DNA of 22,792 bases from CAZDET01 sp964504335 (lineage in GTDB: Bacteria > Bacteroidota > Bacteroidia > Chitinophagales > Saprospiraceae), in NCBI GenBank assembly GCA_964504335.1, contig CAZDET010000071.1:1-22792 (forward strand), read 5' to 3'. Position numbers and translations under genes: made by a program. Under the pieces are notes generated by a model. The model made no database searches. It worked only from the letters and a program-made list of their open reading frames with translations, and was not told the origin of the DNA. Shown piece after piece: positions 1-9,240 of this stretch (position 1 is its first letter; every line of letters starts with the position of its first letter).

Positions 1-16
1 TCCGGGCGTGCCTTGG

Positions 17-47
17 TTGGAACCGAAATAACTTATTGTTACTTTTA
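17..47 (+). promoter_or_regulatory. Candidate Bacteroidota promoter of xylBA
   Basis: TTGG at 17-20, a 19-base spacer, then TACTTTTA at 40-47. This resembles the Bacteroidota housekeeping promoter (TTTG, about 19 bases, TAnnTTTG), with one mismatch in each element. It lies about 100 bases upstream of the xylulokinase ATG. The assignment rests on motif resemblance alone; no operator or xylose regulator is visible in the window. Confidence 0.33.
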
Positions 48-145
48 GCAATCATCCACTCGACCGCTCATAGTAGCTGGGTTACTTATAGTTTAAAGAT
101 AATCAACCTGGCGTTAAATTGGTTCGGGATCGCTATCTTTCCCTT

Positions 146-1642
146 ATGTACTACCTCGGCTACGACATCGGCAGTTCCTCCATTAAAGCGGCTTTGCTAG
201 ACGGCTCGACGAACCGGCCGGTAGCCGTAGTGAAAGAACCGGCGGCCGAAATGGCAATCCAAAGCCCCCAGCCGGGCTGGGCGGAGCAGGAGCCCTCGTT
301 GTGGTGGGAAATGGTAGTGGCTGCTACCCAAGCCTTGTGGCGGGAAACCGGCGTCCATCCATCCTTGGTAGCAGGCATCGGGATTGCCTACCAAATGCAC
401 GGCCTGGTATTAATCGATAAGCGGGGGCAGGTGCTGCGACCGGCCATTATCTGGTCGGATAGCCGGGCGGTGGCCATTGGGCAGGCGGCCTTCGCGGCGC
501 TGGGAGCGGAGCGATGTATGGAGCGCCTGCTTAATAGCCCGGGCAATTTCACGGCCTCGAAGTTGAGGTGGGTGCAGGAAAACGAGCCGGAGGTGTTTCA
601 GCGGATTTACCGCCTGTTGTTGCCCGGCGATTACATCGCCTACCGACTGACCGGAGAAGCTACGACGACCATCGCCGGGCTGTCCGAAGGCATGTTCTGG
701 GATTTTCGGGCGCAGCGGCCTGCCGACTTTTTGCTGGATTACTACGGTATTCCCACCGACTTGCTTCCTCGTCGGGTGCCCGTATTTGGGGAGCAGGGAC
801 GGTTGCAGCCCGTTGCCGCGGAGGCCCTGGGCTTGCCAGCGGGCATTCCCGTGGCGTATCGTGCAGGAGACCAGCCGAATAATGCCCTGGCGCTTGGAGC
901 CCTGGAACCCGGCGAAGTGGCCGCCACCGGTGGTACCTCCGGTGTGGTGTTCAGCGTGTCGGATCAACTGATCGGCGATCCGCAGCAGCGGGTAAATACC
1001 TTTGCGCACGTCAATTATCAACCGGATGCACCGCGCACCGGCTTGTTGCTCAACATCAATGGGGCAGGCATTCTATACCGCTATGTCCGGTCGTTGATTG
1101 GGTGGGAGGACCGGCCCTACGCACAGCTTGAGGAGATGGTCGAGGCTGTCGCCATCGGCGCGGATGGCCTAGTCGTGCTTCCCTTCGGAAACGGGGCGGA
1201 GCGCATGCTGGAAAACCGCACGCTTGGCGCCCAAGTGCTGGGACTCGATTTCAACCGGCACGGCAAGCCGCACTTCCTGCGAGCGGCCCTCGAGGGTATT
1301 GCCTTTGCCTTTGTGTACGGGATGGAACAATTAAACGTACTCCCCACGAAGCTGCGGGTCGGTAACGATAACCTCTTTCAATCGGCCGTATTTAGTACCA
1401 CCATTGCTACTCTGACTAATACACCCATCGAAGTGGTATCTACCACAGGTGCCATTGGCGCGGCAAGGGGTGCTGCTCATGGATTGGGGCAATTTGCCAC
1501 GTTGCGTGAGGCGGTTTCCGGCGATCCGGTGGTACAGACGTTCTACCCGATCGAAAGGGTAGATGTTTATCAGGAGGCTTACCACCGCTGGAAGGCCGCT
1601 TTATTACAACAACTCGAAAATCAACCACCTCATGTCCTTTAG
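146..1642 (+). CDS. xylB: Xylulokinase (FGGY family carbohydrate kinase)
   Basis: Predicted to phosphorylate D-xylulose with ATP to xylulose 5-phosphate, in the cytoplasm. The 498-residue product has the FGGY two-domain fold. The N-terminal phosphate-binding stretch starts YDIGSSSIK (residues 6-14). YQMHG near residue 80 is typical of pentulose kinases. The mid-protein AGDQPNNALALGAL contains the likely catalytic Asp, and ATGGTSGVV is the ATP-site loop. The ATG at 146 is chosen because the protein then begins just before the conserved DIGSSS; an upstream TTG at 119 would add nine unconserved residues. The length is normal for the family. The stop overlaps the xylose isomerase start by 11 bp, implying translational coupling. 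The neighbour makes xylulokinase much likelier than gluconate or glycerol kinase. Confidence 0.93.
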   Translation: MYYLGYDIGSSSIKAALLDGSTNRPVAVVKEPAAEMAIQSPQPGWAEQEPSLWWEMVVAATQALWRETGVHPSLVAGIGIAYQMHGLVLIDKRGQVLRPAIIWSDSRAVAIGQAAFAALGAERCMERLLNSPGNFTASKLRWVQENEPEVFQRIYRLLLPGDYIAYRLTGEATTTIAGLSEGMFWDFRAQRPADFLLDYYGIPTDLLPRRVPVFGEQGRLQPVAAEALGLPAGIPVAYRAGDQPNNALALGALEPGEVAATGGTSGVVFSVSDQLIGDPQQRVNTFAHVNYQPDAPRTGLLLNINGAGILYRYVRSLIGWEDRPYAQLEEMVEAVAIGADGLVVLPFGNGAERMLENRTLGAQVLGLDFNRHGKPHFLRAALEGIAFAFVYGMEQLNVLPTKLRVGNDNLFQSAVFSTTIATLTNTPIEVVSTTGAIGAARGAAHGLGQFATLREAVSGDPVVQTFYPIERVDVYQEAYHRWKAALLQQLENQPPHVL

Positions 1643-2960
1643 CATCGGAACGACGGAGTACTTCACCGGCATTGATCGCATCGAATTTGAAGGGCCCGAA
1701 TCGAGCAACCCGTTAGCCTTTCGATTCTATCAGCCCGAGCGGGTAGTGGCCGGCAAACCGATGAAGGAGCACTTTCGCTTTGCCATAGCCTACTGGCACA
1801 GCTTCTGCAATACCGGCGGCGATCCATTCGGCCAGGGCACCAAGCAATTTCCGTGGAATACCGCTACCGACCCGCTGCAACGGGCCCGCGATAAAATGGA
1901 TGCCGCCTTCGAATTCATGACGAAGCTGGGCGTCAATTTCTACTGCTTCCACGATTACGACCTGATCGACGAAGGGGAGACGCTGAAAGAATCTCGTCAG
2001 CGGCTAGAGGCAATCACCGACTACGCCCTGGAAAAGCAGGCGACTACCGGCATCCACCCGCTTTGGGGAACGGCCAACCTCTTCGGGCACCCGCGCTATA
2101 TGAACGGGGCGGCGACCAATCCCGATTTCGCCGTCGTAGCGTACGCCGGAGCGCAAGTCCGGAATGCACTGGATATGACCATCAAACTGGGCGGCGAAAA
2201 CTATGTCTTTTGGGGCGGCCGCGAAGGCTACGGCAGCCTGCTCAATACGAATATGAAGGCCGAGTTGGATCACCTGGCCCGGTTCCTGCACCTGGCCCGC
2301 GATTACGGACGGGAGCAGGGCTTTCAGGGTGCGTTCTTCATTGAACCTAAACCCATGGAGCCGACCAAGCACCAGTACGACTACGATACGGCCACGGTCA
2401 TTAATTTCCTGCGTGAATACGATCTCCTGGATGATTTCAAATTGAACGTAGAGGTCAACCACGCCACGTTGGCCCAGCACACTATGCAGCACGAAATGCA
2501 GGTGGCCGCCAACGCCGGTCTGCTCGGCAGCATGGACGCCAACCGCGGCGACTACCAAAATGGTTGGGATACCGATCAATTTCCGGTCAATACTTTCGAA
2601 TTGACCGAGATGATGCTCGTCTTCCTGGAAGCCGGTGGCCTGCAGGGCGGCGGCATCAACTTCGATGCAAAAACCCGCCGCAACTCCACCGATCTGGTCG
2701 ACCTGTTCTACGCCCACATCACCGGCATGGACGCCTTCGCCCGCGCCCTGCTGGCGGCCGATACCATTCTCCGGGAGTCGGAATACCGGCACCTGCGGGC
2801 AGAGCGCTACTCTTCATTCACCAGTGGGACCGGCCGACAATTTGCCAATGGCGAACTTACCCTGGAAGGACTCGCCACTATTGCCGAGGGAAATCCCGAA
2901 CCCCAACAGCGCAGCGGGCGGCAGGAGTTGTTCGAGCGAATAATAAACAGATACGCATAG
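1632..2960 (+). CDS. xylA: Xylose isomerase
   Basis: Interconverts D-xylose and D-xylulose; cytosolic and metal dependent. The 442-residue product matches the length of the long (class II) enzymes such as that of E. coli. Visible signatures are FHDYD (residues 106-110) with catalytic His107 and Asp110, WGGREGY (194-200), FIEPKP (236-241) with metal-ligand Glu238 and catalytic Lys240, VEVNHATL (273-280) with Glu274 and His277, MDANRGD (301-307), WDTDQFP (312-318) with metal-site Asp residues, and NFDAKTRR (343-350). The start ATG at 1632 gives the family N-terminus (FSIGTTEYF). It lies inside the end of xylB (11-bp overlap), so both genes are almost surely one transcript. The order here is kinase first, isomerase second. 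No xylose transporter or XylR-type regulator is adjacent. Confidence 0.97.
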   Translation: MSFSIGTTEYFTGIDRIEFEGPESSNPLAFRFYQPERVVAGKPMKEHFRFAIAYWHSFCNTGGDPFGQGTKQFPWNTATDPLQRARDKMDAAFEFMTKLGVNFYCFHDYDLIDEGETLKESRQRLEAITDYALEKQATTGIHPLWGTANLFGHPRYMNGAATNPDFAVVAYAGAQVRNALDMTIKLGGENYVFWGGREGYGSLLNTNMKAELDHLARFLHLARDYGREQGFQGAFFIEPKPMEPTKHQYDYDTATVINFLREYDLLDDFKLNVEVNHATLAQHTMQHEMQVAANAGLLGSMDANRGDYQNGWDTDQFPVNTFELTEMMLVFLEAGGLQGGGINFDAKTRRNSTDLVDLFYAHITGMDAFARALLAADTILRESEYRHLRAERYSSFTSGTGRQFANGELTLEGLATIAEGNPEPQQRSGRQELFERIINRYA

Positions 2961-2964
2961 GGGA

Positions 2965-2983
2965 GTGGGGGTTACACCCTCAC
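2965..2983. terminator. Candidate stem-loop between convergent genes
   Basis: GTGGGGGT (2965-2972), loop TAC, ACCCTCAC (2976-2983): an 8-bp stem with one G-T pair. It sits between the xylA stop and the stop of the opposing DoxX-like gene and overlaps the latter's stop codon. There is no T tract, so it may only weakly attenuate transcription in either direction. Confidence 0.28.
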
Positions 2984-3373
2984 CACCTGCCTGCCCAGGA
3001 ACGCTTGCAGTTGCCCCCGGTAAAGGTAGAGGAGTACGGCACAAGCAACGAACACCCCAATAGCCATGAAGAACAGTTGGCCGCCATCGCCCTGCACCTC
3101 AATACCCAGGCTGGTCAGGTGCATACCAATAGCACCCGCCATCAGGCCCAGGCCGCCAATGGCACCCAGCCAAGTTGTGCGGGGAATTAAAAGCAGAATA
3201 CCAACGATCAATTCAGCGATGCCGATACCGATGCGGCCAACGGGTTCCAATCCGATTTTACTGAAAATATAGATGCTCTCGGGGGCGGCAGAAAATTTGA
3301 AAAACAAACTCTGCAACATTATGAGCGCCGCGAGGCCACTAAGCACCCACGCTAGAATGGATTTGCGTTTCAT
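2972..3373 (-). CDS. DoxX-like small integral membrane protein
   Basis: A 133-residue protein with four hydrophobic segments, roughly residues 5-24, 45-65, 70-90 and 105-125. The layout is that of the DoxX/DoxD-like superfamily: a first helix ending in FKFSAAPESI, then GxELIVGILLLIP and a short tail. Family members are often of unknown role; some are linked to thiol or quinone chemistry. The start at 3373 (MKRKS) is chosen because the upstream in-frame extension runs through an interspersed repeat (3387-3421) and has no family character. It is the last gene of the minus-strand cluster, following the MFS gene by 38 bp. Its relation to sugar metabolism is unclear. Confidence 0.72.
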   Translation of the reverse strand: MKRKSILAWVLSGLAALIMLQSLFFKFSAAPESIYIFSKIGLEPVGRIGIGIAELIVGILLLIPRTTWLGAIGGLGLMAGAIGMHLTSLGIEVQGDGGQLFFMAIGVFVACAVLLYLYRGQLQAFLGRQVVRV

Positions 3374-3386
3374 TCGATGATTTTTG

Positions 3387-3421
3387 GGTTCTCTGACGAT
3401 CACAAAAATTGTCAAAGAAGG
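3387..3421. repeat. Interspersed palindromic repeat, copy A (short form)
   Basis: A 35-bp imperfect palindrome: TTCTCTGAC near the left end and GTCAAAGAA near the right end, with CACAAAAATT between. It matches the terminal parts of the larger element at 9241-9341 and the half copy at 18061-18090, but most of the interior is missing. The MFS stop codon (TGA, 3414-3412) lies within its right arm, and the DoxX-like start is 14 bp beyond its left end. The similarity to copy B continues past the right arm into a T-rich stretch. Confidence 0.6.
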
Positions 3422-4590
3422 GATTTTTGTTGGAGATAAACGAATAAAGCCAGGCCACCCATGAGCGCTGCGTAAACAGCCGAAAATTGAATAATGGTGC
3501 CAAGTGAAAAGAACTCGTTCAGCTGTCCGATGACGTTGGAGCTCACTCCAGTGCCCAGTTGAATGGCCGCTACCAGCATCCCCGATACCAGTGCCGAATG
3601 GCTGGGGAAGGCATCGGTGGCTAAGCTAATTGAATAGGGGAAATAGAAGGATAACCCCAAACCTGCGGCAGTCAGCGCGACGTAGTTTGCAGTGGCTCCA
3701 CTCAATTGGGGGATGAAATAGAATACGGCTGCTACCACGAAGGGCATAATGATGTGTAGCAGGCGCAATTCAAATTTCAGTGCCAACAAGGTGAATAACA
3801 ATCGCCCGCCGGCAATGGCTCCCCAAAACAGCGATAAGCCGAGGGCCGCTCCGGCGGCGGAGAGCCCGGCCTGTTTTTCCAGGTAAATGGGTGCCCAGTT
3901 GCCGAAGGTCGCCTCGCAGGCTCCGTAGAAAAACACAATGGCAAAAAACAACCACAATCGCGATGGGATGCCCCGGCTGGTTTGCGAAGCGGCCGCGGGT
4001 GCGGCCTTTAGCGGCATGGCGAGCGGCAGCATCCACAGTAGGAGTCCCAGTGCTATCCCGCCCGTCAGCACGGCTGCACCCCACCAGAACCCGGCCGCCG
4101 AAAAGGCACCCAGTATAATGGAACTCAACGACGTGCCCAATCCCAGCAGGATGTGTAGGCTCGTTACGGCAGAGGCTTCCTTACCCGGAAAAAACTGGTA
4201 GGCGTACGGATTGACGGCCGTGATCGTGAAGCCAAAACCCAAACCAAGTGCACCCGTTCCCAGCATTAGGACAACAAAGGGCAAACTGCCTTGCCCAATG
4301 ACCAGGTGGCTACCCGCCAGCAGGCTCATGGAAAGTAAGTTGGCGGCCAACCCGAAGGCCAGCACCGTTTTCATCCCCCACCGCTGGGCCAGGGCCGGCG
4401 CGGAAAAGGAAGCCAAAATAGCTAGTAGAATTTGCGGAACGAATAACGCTCCGAATTGACCGCTACTGAGTTGATGGAAATCCTCGCTGGTCAGAATAGG
4501 ACCCGCGGCCGGATACAAGATCAGAGCAATGCCCTGAATGAACCCACTCAGATAGACGATTGCGATGGCTGATTTACTGTAGTTGCTCAT
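3412..4590 (-). CDS. MFS transporter (sugar/fucose permease-like)
   Basis: A 392-residue protein with about 12 hydrophobic segments, typical of the major facilitator superfamily. The N-terminal part contains LYPAAGPIL and a loop with ALAQRWGMKTVL, resembling the conserved A-type MFS loop after helix 2. The second half has FFYGACEATFGNWAPIYL, a pattern seen in sugar-type permeases of the FucP/glucose-galactose group. The start ATG at 4590 overlaps the stop of the upstream GH133 gene in an ATGA arrangement, giving tight translational coupling. This suggests it carries the substrate or product of the two glycosidases. Substrate and direction cannot be read from sequence. A longer in-frame extension to 4842 lies inside the GH133 gene and is rejected. 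Confidence 0.85.
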   Translation of the reverse strand: MSNYSKSAIAIVYLSGFIQGIALILYPAAGPILTSEDFHQLSSGQFGALFVPQILLAILASFSAPALAQRWGMKTVLAFGLAANLLSMSLLAGSHLVIGQGSLPFVVLMLGTGALGLGFGFTITAVNPYAYQFFPGKEASAVTSLHILLGLGTSLSSIILGAFSAAGFWWGAAVLTGGIALGLLLWMLPLAMPLKAAPAAASQTSRGIPSRLWLFFAIVFFYGACEATFGNWAPIYLEKQAGLSAAGAALGLSLFWGAIAGGRLLFTLLALKFELRLLHIIMPFVVAAVFYFIPQLSGATANYVALTAAGLGLSFYFPYSISLATDAFPSHSALVSGMLVAAIQLGTGVSSNVIGQLNEFFSLGTIIQFSAVYAALMGGLALFVYLQQKSLL

Positions 4591-6542
4591 TGGACGGTCA
4601 GCATTCCTAATTCGCGAAATACCCGCAGCAGCATGCCGATCGACCAGGCTTGTTGGATGCAGCCGCGGCCGGCAGCCGGTTCGCCGCCGTCGAAGATTTC
4701 CGAGATGCCGTACAGGCAATCCGATTCGTAGAAGTGCTTTTTCAACGCTTCCATCTGATTCAGAATATACTGGCGGGCTTCCGGCGAATGCTGGTGTACT
4801 TCCAGATAGGCGAGCGCGTATTCGCCCCACAGGAAGGCCCAATCCGTCCCCTGGTGGTAGGCGCTGTCACGTGTTAACTGATTGCCGCCGTAGGTGCCTC
4901 GGAAATCGGGGTTATCCGGATCGAGCGAGCGCAGCCCCAACTTAGTATAAAGTCGCTCGGAAACGACTCGAAGTACGGATTCGGCGGAATCGGAATCCAA
5001 TGGGCTGTAGGGCAGGCTCAAGGCGTATATCTGATTGGGGCGGATGGCCGCATCTACGTATTCGCCCGGGATCACTACATCGTTCAAATAGCCCTGGTCG
5101 TTGAGGAAGTACTTGCGGAAGGCGTCGCCCGTCCAGTTGGCCAGTTGATCCACGGCGCTGGTATCGTAGCCGAGTAGTTGACCCAACTTGGCATAAATGC
5201 GCAGGGCGTTGTACCATAGCGCATTGACTTCCACGGGGCAACCCTGGCGAGGTGTGACTACGAAATCGCCCACGCGGGCGTCCATCCAGGTCAGCTGGGA
5301 AAGCCCCTCGCCTCCAAAGAGGAGGTGGTTGTCCAACACGTGAATTTGGTAGCGCGTTCCGCTTTGGTGCGCTTCCACGATTTGGGTCAATTTCGGGAAG
5401 ACTTCCTCAATGAAGTCCCGATCACCAAAGGTTTCGTAGTATTCGTGCAATACTACAAACAGCCACAGGGTGGCGTCGATGGTATTGTATTCGGGAGTTT
5501 CACCCCGGTCGGGGAAGCGATTGGGGAGCATGCCCCCATCCAGATATTGGAGAAATGTCCGAATGATCGACCTGGAGCTTTCCCGATTGCCGGTGGCAAC
5601 GGTCAACCCGCGCATTGCGATCATGGTATCCCGGCCCCAATCGGTAAACCAATGGTATCCTGCCAGCAGCGTATCACTGTCGGAGGAAGCGCGCTTCACC
5701 AAAAATTGGTTGCCGCTGACGATCAGATCTTGAATAAACGAATCGGTATCGGCCGGACGAAGTCCTTCCAGCCGGGATATTTCCTGTTGCTTCCACGCAG
5801 CTGGATCTCCCGTGGTGTAGGCGGGGTCGGTAGTGAAAACCAGGTAGAGTTTCTCGTCGGGATCGAGTGTGGTATTCAGGATGCCAATCTGCTTGGCGTC
5901 TTCCTGAAAATCGAGACCCCGGTAGCGCTCCAGGGCGTATTGGAAGTTGCGATACCAAGTGGGTTGGGGCGTGTAGGTTCCCTTGGAAAAGGCTATGTGC
6001 AGGGCCGGAGCGCCGTAGTGAGGGTAAACATCGATTCGATTTTCAGACGGTTGTTCCTGGTAGAAGTCAAAATATTCGGCTTCCTGAAACAAGCTGTGGT
6101 AGTCGCGATATACCAGCAATGGCCGCAGCGACAGCTGCATGACCTTCGAGCTGCGGTTTTCGTACTCCACAACGGTTGTATTGGAGCCGTATACCATGAA
6201 AACCGTTTTCACCAGGCGCGCCCCTAAGACTTCAAAATGGGATTCGGGCAACGGAGCCCGTTTAAAGCCTTGAAGGTGGGTGTATCCGGTTGGATAGACA
6301 CTACCGGGGTATTGATTGGTACCGAGTTCTTCGGTCTGATCATCGACGGTTAGCGATTCTTCCACCTTGGAAACGAGCACCCGGCGATCGGTCGGTGGGT
6401 TGAAGGAAGCCACGAGCAATCCGTGGTACCGGCGGGTATTAGCGCCGGTAACCGTGGAGGAGGCGTAGCCGCCCAGGCCGTTAGTCACGATCCACTCCTT
6501 ACTGAGTAGATCGGGCAGTTCGGGATTATTAAATGTGAGCAC
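4587..6542 (-). CDS. Amylo-alpha-1,6-glucosidase (GH133, glycogen debranching type)
   Basis: Predicted cytosolic hydrolase releasing glucose from alpha-1,6 branch stubs of glycogen-like glucans. The 651-residue product starts with the bacterial/archaeal debranching N-domain (WIVTNGLGGYASSTVTGANTR is diagnostic in type). It continues into an alpha/alpha-barrel with HWFTDWGRDTMIAMRG, TIDATLWLF, LTWMDARVGD, PVEVNALWYNALR, PNQIYALSLPYS, YHQGTDWAFLWGEYA and IFDGGEPAAGRGC. Asp421 (in WMDA) and Glu621 (in GGEP) are the likely catalytic carboxylates by family resemblance. No signal peptide. It overlaps the upstream GH63-like gene by 14 bp and the downstream MFS gene by 4 bp. No glycogen synthase or branching enzyme is nearby, so it may act on an imported or non-glycogen glucoside. 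Confidence 0.9.
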   Translation of the reverse strand: MLTFNNPELPDLLSKEWIVTNGLGGYASSTVTGANTRRYHGLLVASFNPPTDRRVLVSKVEESLTVDDQTEELGTNQYPGSVYPTGYTHLQGFKRAPLPESHFEVLGARLVKTVFMVYGSNTTVVEYENRSSKVMQLSLRPLLVYRDYHSLFQEAEYFDFYQEQPSENRIDVYPHYGAPALHIAFSKGTYTPQPTWYRNFQYALERYRGLDFQEDAKQIGILNTTLDPDEKLYLVFTTDPAYTTGDPAAWKQQEISRLEGLRPADTDSFIQDLIVSGNQFLVKRASSDSDTLLAGYHWFTDWGRDTMIAMRGLTVATGNRESSRSIIRTFLQYLDGGMLPNRFPDRGETPEYNTIDATLWLFVVLHEYYETFGDRDFIEEVFPKLTQIVEAHQSGTRYQIHVLDNHLLFGGEGLSQLTWMDARVGDFVVTPRQGCPVEVNALWYNALRIYAKLGQLLGYDTSAVDQLANWTGDAFRKYFLNDQGYLNDVVIPGEYVDAAIRPNQIYALSLPYSPLDSDSAESVLRVVSERLYTKLGLRSLDPDNPDFRGTYGGNQLTRDSAYHQGTDWAFLWGEYALAYLEVHQHSPEARQYILNQMEALKKHFYESDCLYGISEIFDGGEPAAGRGCIQQAWSIGMLLRVFRELGMLTVQ

Positions 6543-9225
6543 CAGTGGTTGTTTTTGAAGGATGAGTGGTTGATGGATGGTGTCCTACCCGGTCGATTAA
6601 TTCCGCAACCAGCCCGGTCCAGCCGGTTTGGTGCGAAGCGCCGACCCCGCGGGCGTTGTCGCCGTGGAAGTACTCGTAGAAGAGCACCAAATCCCGGAAA
6701 TGCGGATCGTCTTTGTAAATCTCGTACTGGCCGTGCACGGGCCGGTGGCCGGTCTCATCGCGACGGAAAATGCTGATGAGCCTCCAGGATAGATCGTCGG
6801 CTACCGTTTCGAGGTTGACGTAGGTGCCGGAGCCGGTTGGGCACTCGATTTGCAAGTCATCTTCGAAGTAGCAATGGTACGTGCGTAGCGCCTGAACAAT
6901 GAGGTAATTCATGGGCATCCAGACGGGGCCCCGCCAGTTCGAATTGCCTCCAAACAGACCGGTTGTCGATTCGCCGGGTTCGTATTGCAGGCCAAATACC
7001 TGATTGTCGATATGTACGACATAGGGCTCTTCGTGTACCTTCGAGATCGAGCGAATACCGGCCTTCCCCAAGAACTCATTTTCGTCCAATAGGGCCGACA
7101 GCAGATGCTCAAGCCGCTCCCGCGGAACGAGCGACAGCAGAATATCCCGCCCCTCGTGGAATTCTTCGATCACCAGCAGTTGGTTGTTCTGCTCGCGGTA
7201 CTTCATAAACCAGCGCAGGCGCTTGCGAAAATCGGGCAACTGGTCGAGTTGTTCCTTCGTGATGACCAGATTGGCATACAGGGTACTCAGACCGACCAAA
7301 GAGCGCACCTTGAGCGGAATGTAGCGCCCGTCGGGCATGGCCAGCAGGTCGTAGAAAAAGCCCTGGTCCTCGTTCCAGGAACCGGTCCAGTCAGCTCCGA
7401 TGTTGTTGAGCGAGGCGGCGATGTAGATGAAGTGTTCGAAGAATTTGGTGGCTAAGTCTTCGTAGGCAATGTCGTCTTCGCCCAGGATGAGGGCAATTTC
7501 CAGCATATTGAGGCTGTACATGGCCATCCAGGCGGTACCGTCGGCTTGTTCGAGGTGGCCGCCTCCGGGGATAGTGTTGCTGCGGTCGAACACCCCGATA
7601 TTGTCGAGCCCGAGGAAGCCGCCTTCGAAGATGTTGTTGTCGTTGCTATCCTTGCGATTCACCCACCAGGTGAAGTTGATGAGCAACTTCTGGAAGACGC
7701 GGCGCAGAAAGGTCTTGTCCTTGCGGCCCGTTCGCGCGGCGTCAATTTTGTACACCTCCAGGCAGGCCCAGGCGTGTACCGGCGGATTTACATCGCTGAA
7801 GGCCCATTCGTAAGCTGGCATCTGGCCGTTGGGGTGCATGTACCATTCGCGCAGGAAGAGCAGCAATTGATTTTTGGCAAATTCGGCATCCACCATAGCA
7901 AGCGGTACGCAGTGGAAGGCGAGATCCCAGGCGGCATACCAGGGGTATTCCCACTTATCGGGCATAGAAATGATATCCTCGTTGTTGAGGGTCTGCCAGG
8001 TACGGTTTCGGCCGAATTTGCGGCTCTCCGGCGGTTCCGGTTGGTTGGGGTCGCCGTTGAGCCAGCGCGGCATATCGATGTTGTAGTATTGCTTGGTCCA
8101 GAGCATCCCGGCGAATGCCTGCCGCTGAATATTGGTGAGGTCGGCGTCCGCTCCCTTCTGAAAAGTGGCGTAAAAAGCATCCGCCTCCTGTAGGCGCTCC
8201 TGAAAAACGGCTTCGAAGGGATCTCCCAGCGGATGTAGGATAGAGGAATCGTTTTTGGTCAAGCGGACCCGCACTTCGTAAGCGCCGCCGGCCTCCACCA
8301 CCTGGTGGTATACCGGAGCACACTTTGTGCCCTCTTTCTTGTCGGCCAAAAACGCGTGATCCTCCTGCGTTACGGCCCGGTGAAAAGCGTCCTTTACGAA
8401 GGGCGTAGCGTTTTCAATGCCGTAAAGGCGCTCCGTATTCGTTTCATTTTCCGTAAAGAGGAGGCGTTGTGGGGGGGCGTAGTAAAAGCGGTAATTTCCG
8501 AGTTGGGGGTGTTCCAACTGCACACAGGTCTGCCCCGATTCATCGGTGGCTACCTGCATGTGCGGTTTTTCCTGCATCAACCCGAACGACCATAAATTGC
8601 GAAACCACACCGTAGGCAGTACCCAGATCGGAGCCGCCTGGGTGCCCCGGTTGTGCACGGTAATCTTGATGAGTACATCTTCCGGACCCGCCTTGGCGTA
8701 TTCGGTCACCACGTCGAAGTAGGCGTTCGATTGGAAGGCTTCGGAATCGAGCAACTCGAATTCCGGTTCGTGCTTCGATCGGCTTCCGTTTACAAACAAC
8801 AGCTCGCCGTAGGGGTACTCGTTTTGGGTGTATTTATACAGGTGCTTCATGTAGGAGTGGGTCGGGGTGCTGTCGAGGTAGTAGTACAGCTCCTTGACGT
8901 CCTCCGCGTGGTTGCCCTGCGGACCGGTGAGCCCAAACATGCGTTCTTTCAGGATGGGATCCTTCCCGTTCCAGAGGGAAACGGCGAAGCACATCCGCTG
9001 CATATCGTCGGAGATGCCGGCCAGGCCGTCTTCGCCCCAACGGTAAACGCGCGAGCGGGCGTGGTCGTGGGGAAAATAATCCCAAGCTTCGCCGGTGGCG
9101 CTGTAGTCCTCGCGCACGGTACCCCACTGGCGTTCGCTGAGGTAGGGCCCCCACTTGAGCCACTTTTCTTTTTGGTGGTAATTCGCCTCCAGGCGTTGAT
9201 GCTCGGCGGTGGTATTTGGAGTCAT
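6529..9225 (-). CDS. GH63/MGH1-like glucosidase
   Basis: An 898-residue cytosolic-looking protein (no signal peptide) of the group usually annotated glucosidase, with a GH63/MGH1-like alpha/alpha-barrel. The N-terminal third (WLKWGPYLSERQWGTVRED, YRWGEDGLAGISDD, LFGLTGPQGNHAEDVKE-like) is a beta-rich domain conserved in this group. The barrel includes WYAAWDLAFHCV with Asp434 as probable acid, SDVNPPVHAWACLEVY, EGGFLGLDNIGVFDR, WRGPVWMPMNYLI and FYEYFHGDNARG with Glu851 as probable base. Relatives cleave alpha-glucosides or mannosyl/glucosylglycerate-type solutes, and the true substrate is unknown. It is followed with a 14-bp overlap by the GH133 gene. It is preceded by a large inverted repeat that separates it from the upstream SDR gene. 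Confidence 0.86.
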   Translation of the reverse strand: MTPNTTAEHQRLEANYHQKEKWLKWGPYLSERQWGTVREDYSATGEAWDYFPHDHARSRVYRWGEDGLAGISDDMQRMCFAVSLWNGKDPILKERMFGLTGPQGNHAEDVKELYYYLDSTPTHSYMKHLYKYTQNEYPYGELLFVNGSRSKHEPEFELLDSEAFQSNAYFDVVTEYAKAGPEDVLIKITVHNRGTQAAPIWVLPTVWFRNLWSFGLMQEKPHMQVATDESGQTCVQLEHPQLGNYRFYYAPPQRLLFTENETNTERLYGIENATPFVKDAFHRAVTQEDHAFLADKKEGTKCAPVYHQVVEAGGAYEVRVRLTKNDSSILHPLGDPFEAVFQERLQEADAFYATFQKGADADLTNIQRQAFAGMLWTKQYYNIDMPRWLNGDPNQPEPPESRKFGRNRTWQTLNNEDIISMPDKWEYPWYAAWDLAFHCVPLAMVDAEFAKNQLLLFLREWYMHPNGQMPAYEWAFSDVNPPVHAWACLEVYKIDAARTGRKDKTFLRRVFQKLLINFTWWVNRKDSNDNNIFEGGFLGLDNIGVFDRSNTIPGGGHLEQADGTAWMAMYSLNMLEIALILGEDDIAYEDLATKFFEHFIYIAASLNNIGADWTGSWNEDQGFFYDLLAMPDGRYIPLKVRSLVGLSTLYANLVITKEQLDQLPDFRKRLRWFMKYREQNNQLLVIEEFHEGRDILLSLVPRERLEHLLSALLDENEFLGKAGIRSISKVHEEPYVVHIDNQVFGLQYEPGESTTGLFGGNSNWRGPVWMPMNYLIVQALRTYHCYFEDDLQIECPTGSGTYVNLETVADDLSWRLISIFRRDETGHRPVHGQYEIYKDDPHFRDLVLFYEYFHGDNARGVGASHQTGWTGLVAELIDRVGHHPSTTHPSKTTTGAHI

Positions 9226-9240
9226 TTACTTTTATTTTTT

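Noticed and set aside
410..1021. Long open frame on the minus strand inside xylB
   Set aside because: It is antisense to a well-supported kinase and its translation has no family motif; high-GC codon structure explains it.
2004..2792. 262-codon minus-strand frame inside xylA
   Set aside because: It is entirely antisense to xylose isomerase with all catalytic motifs intact on the plus strand.
4591..4842. N-terminal extension of the MFS transporter
   Set aside because: The 84 extra residues are polar and arginine-rich and lie inside the GH133 gene; the ATG at 4590 begins right before the first membrane helix.
5325..6227. 300-codon plus-strand frame inside the GH133 gene
   Set aside because: Shadow of the debranching enzyme; the protein is unlike any known domain and lies fully within the real gene.
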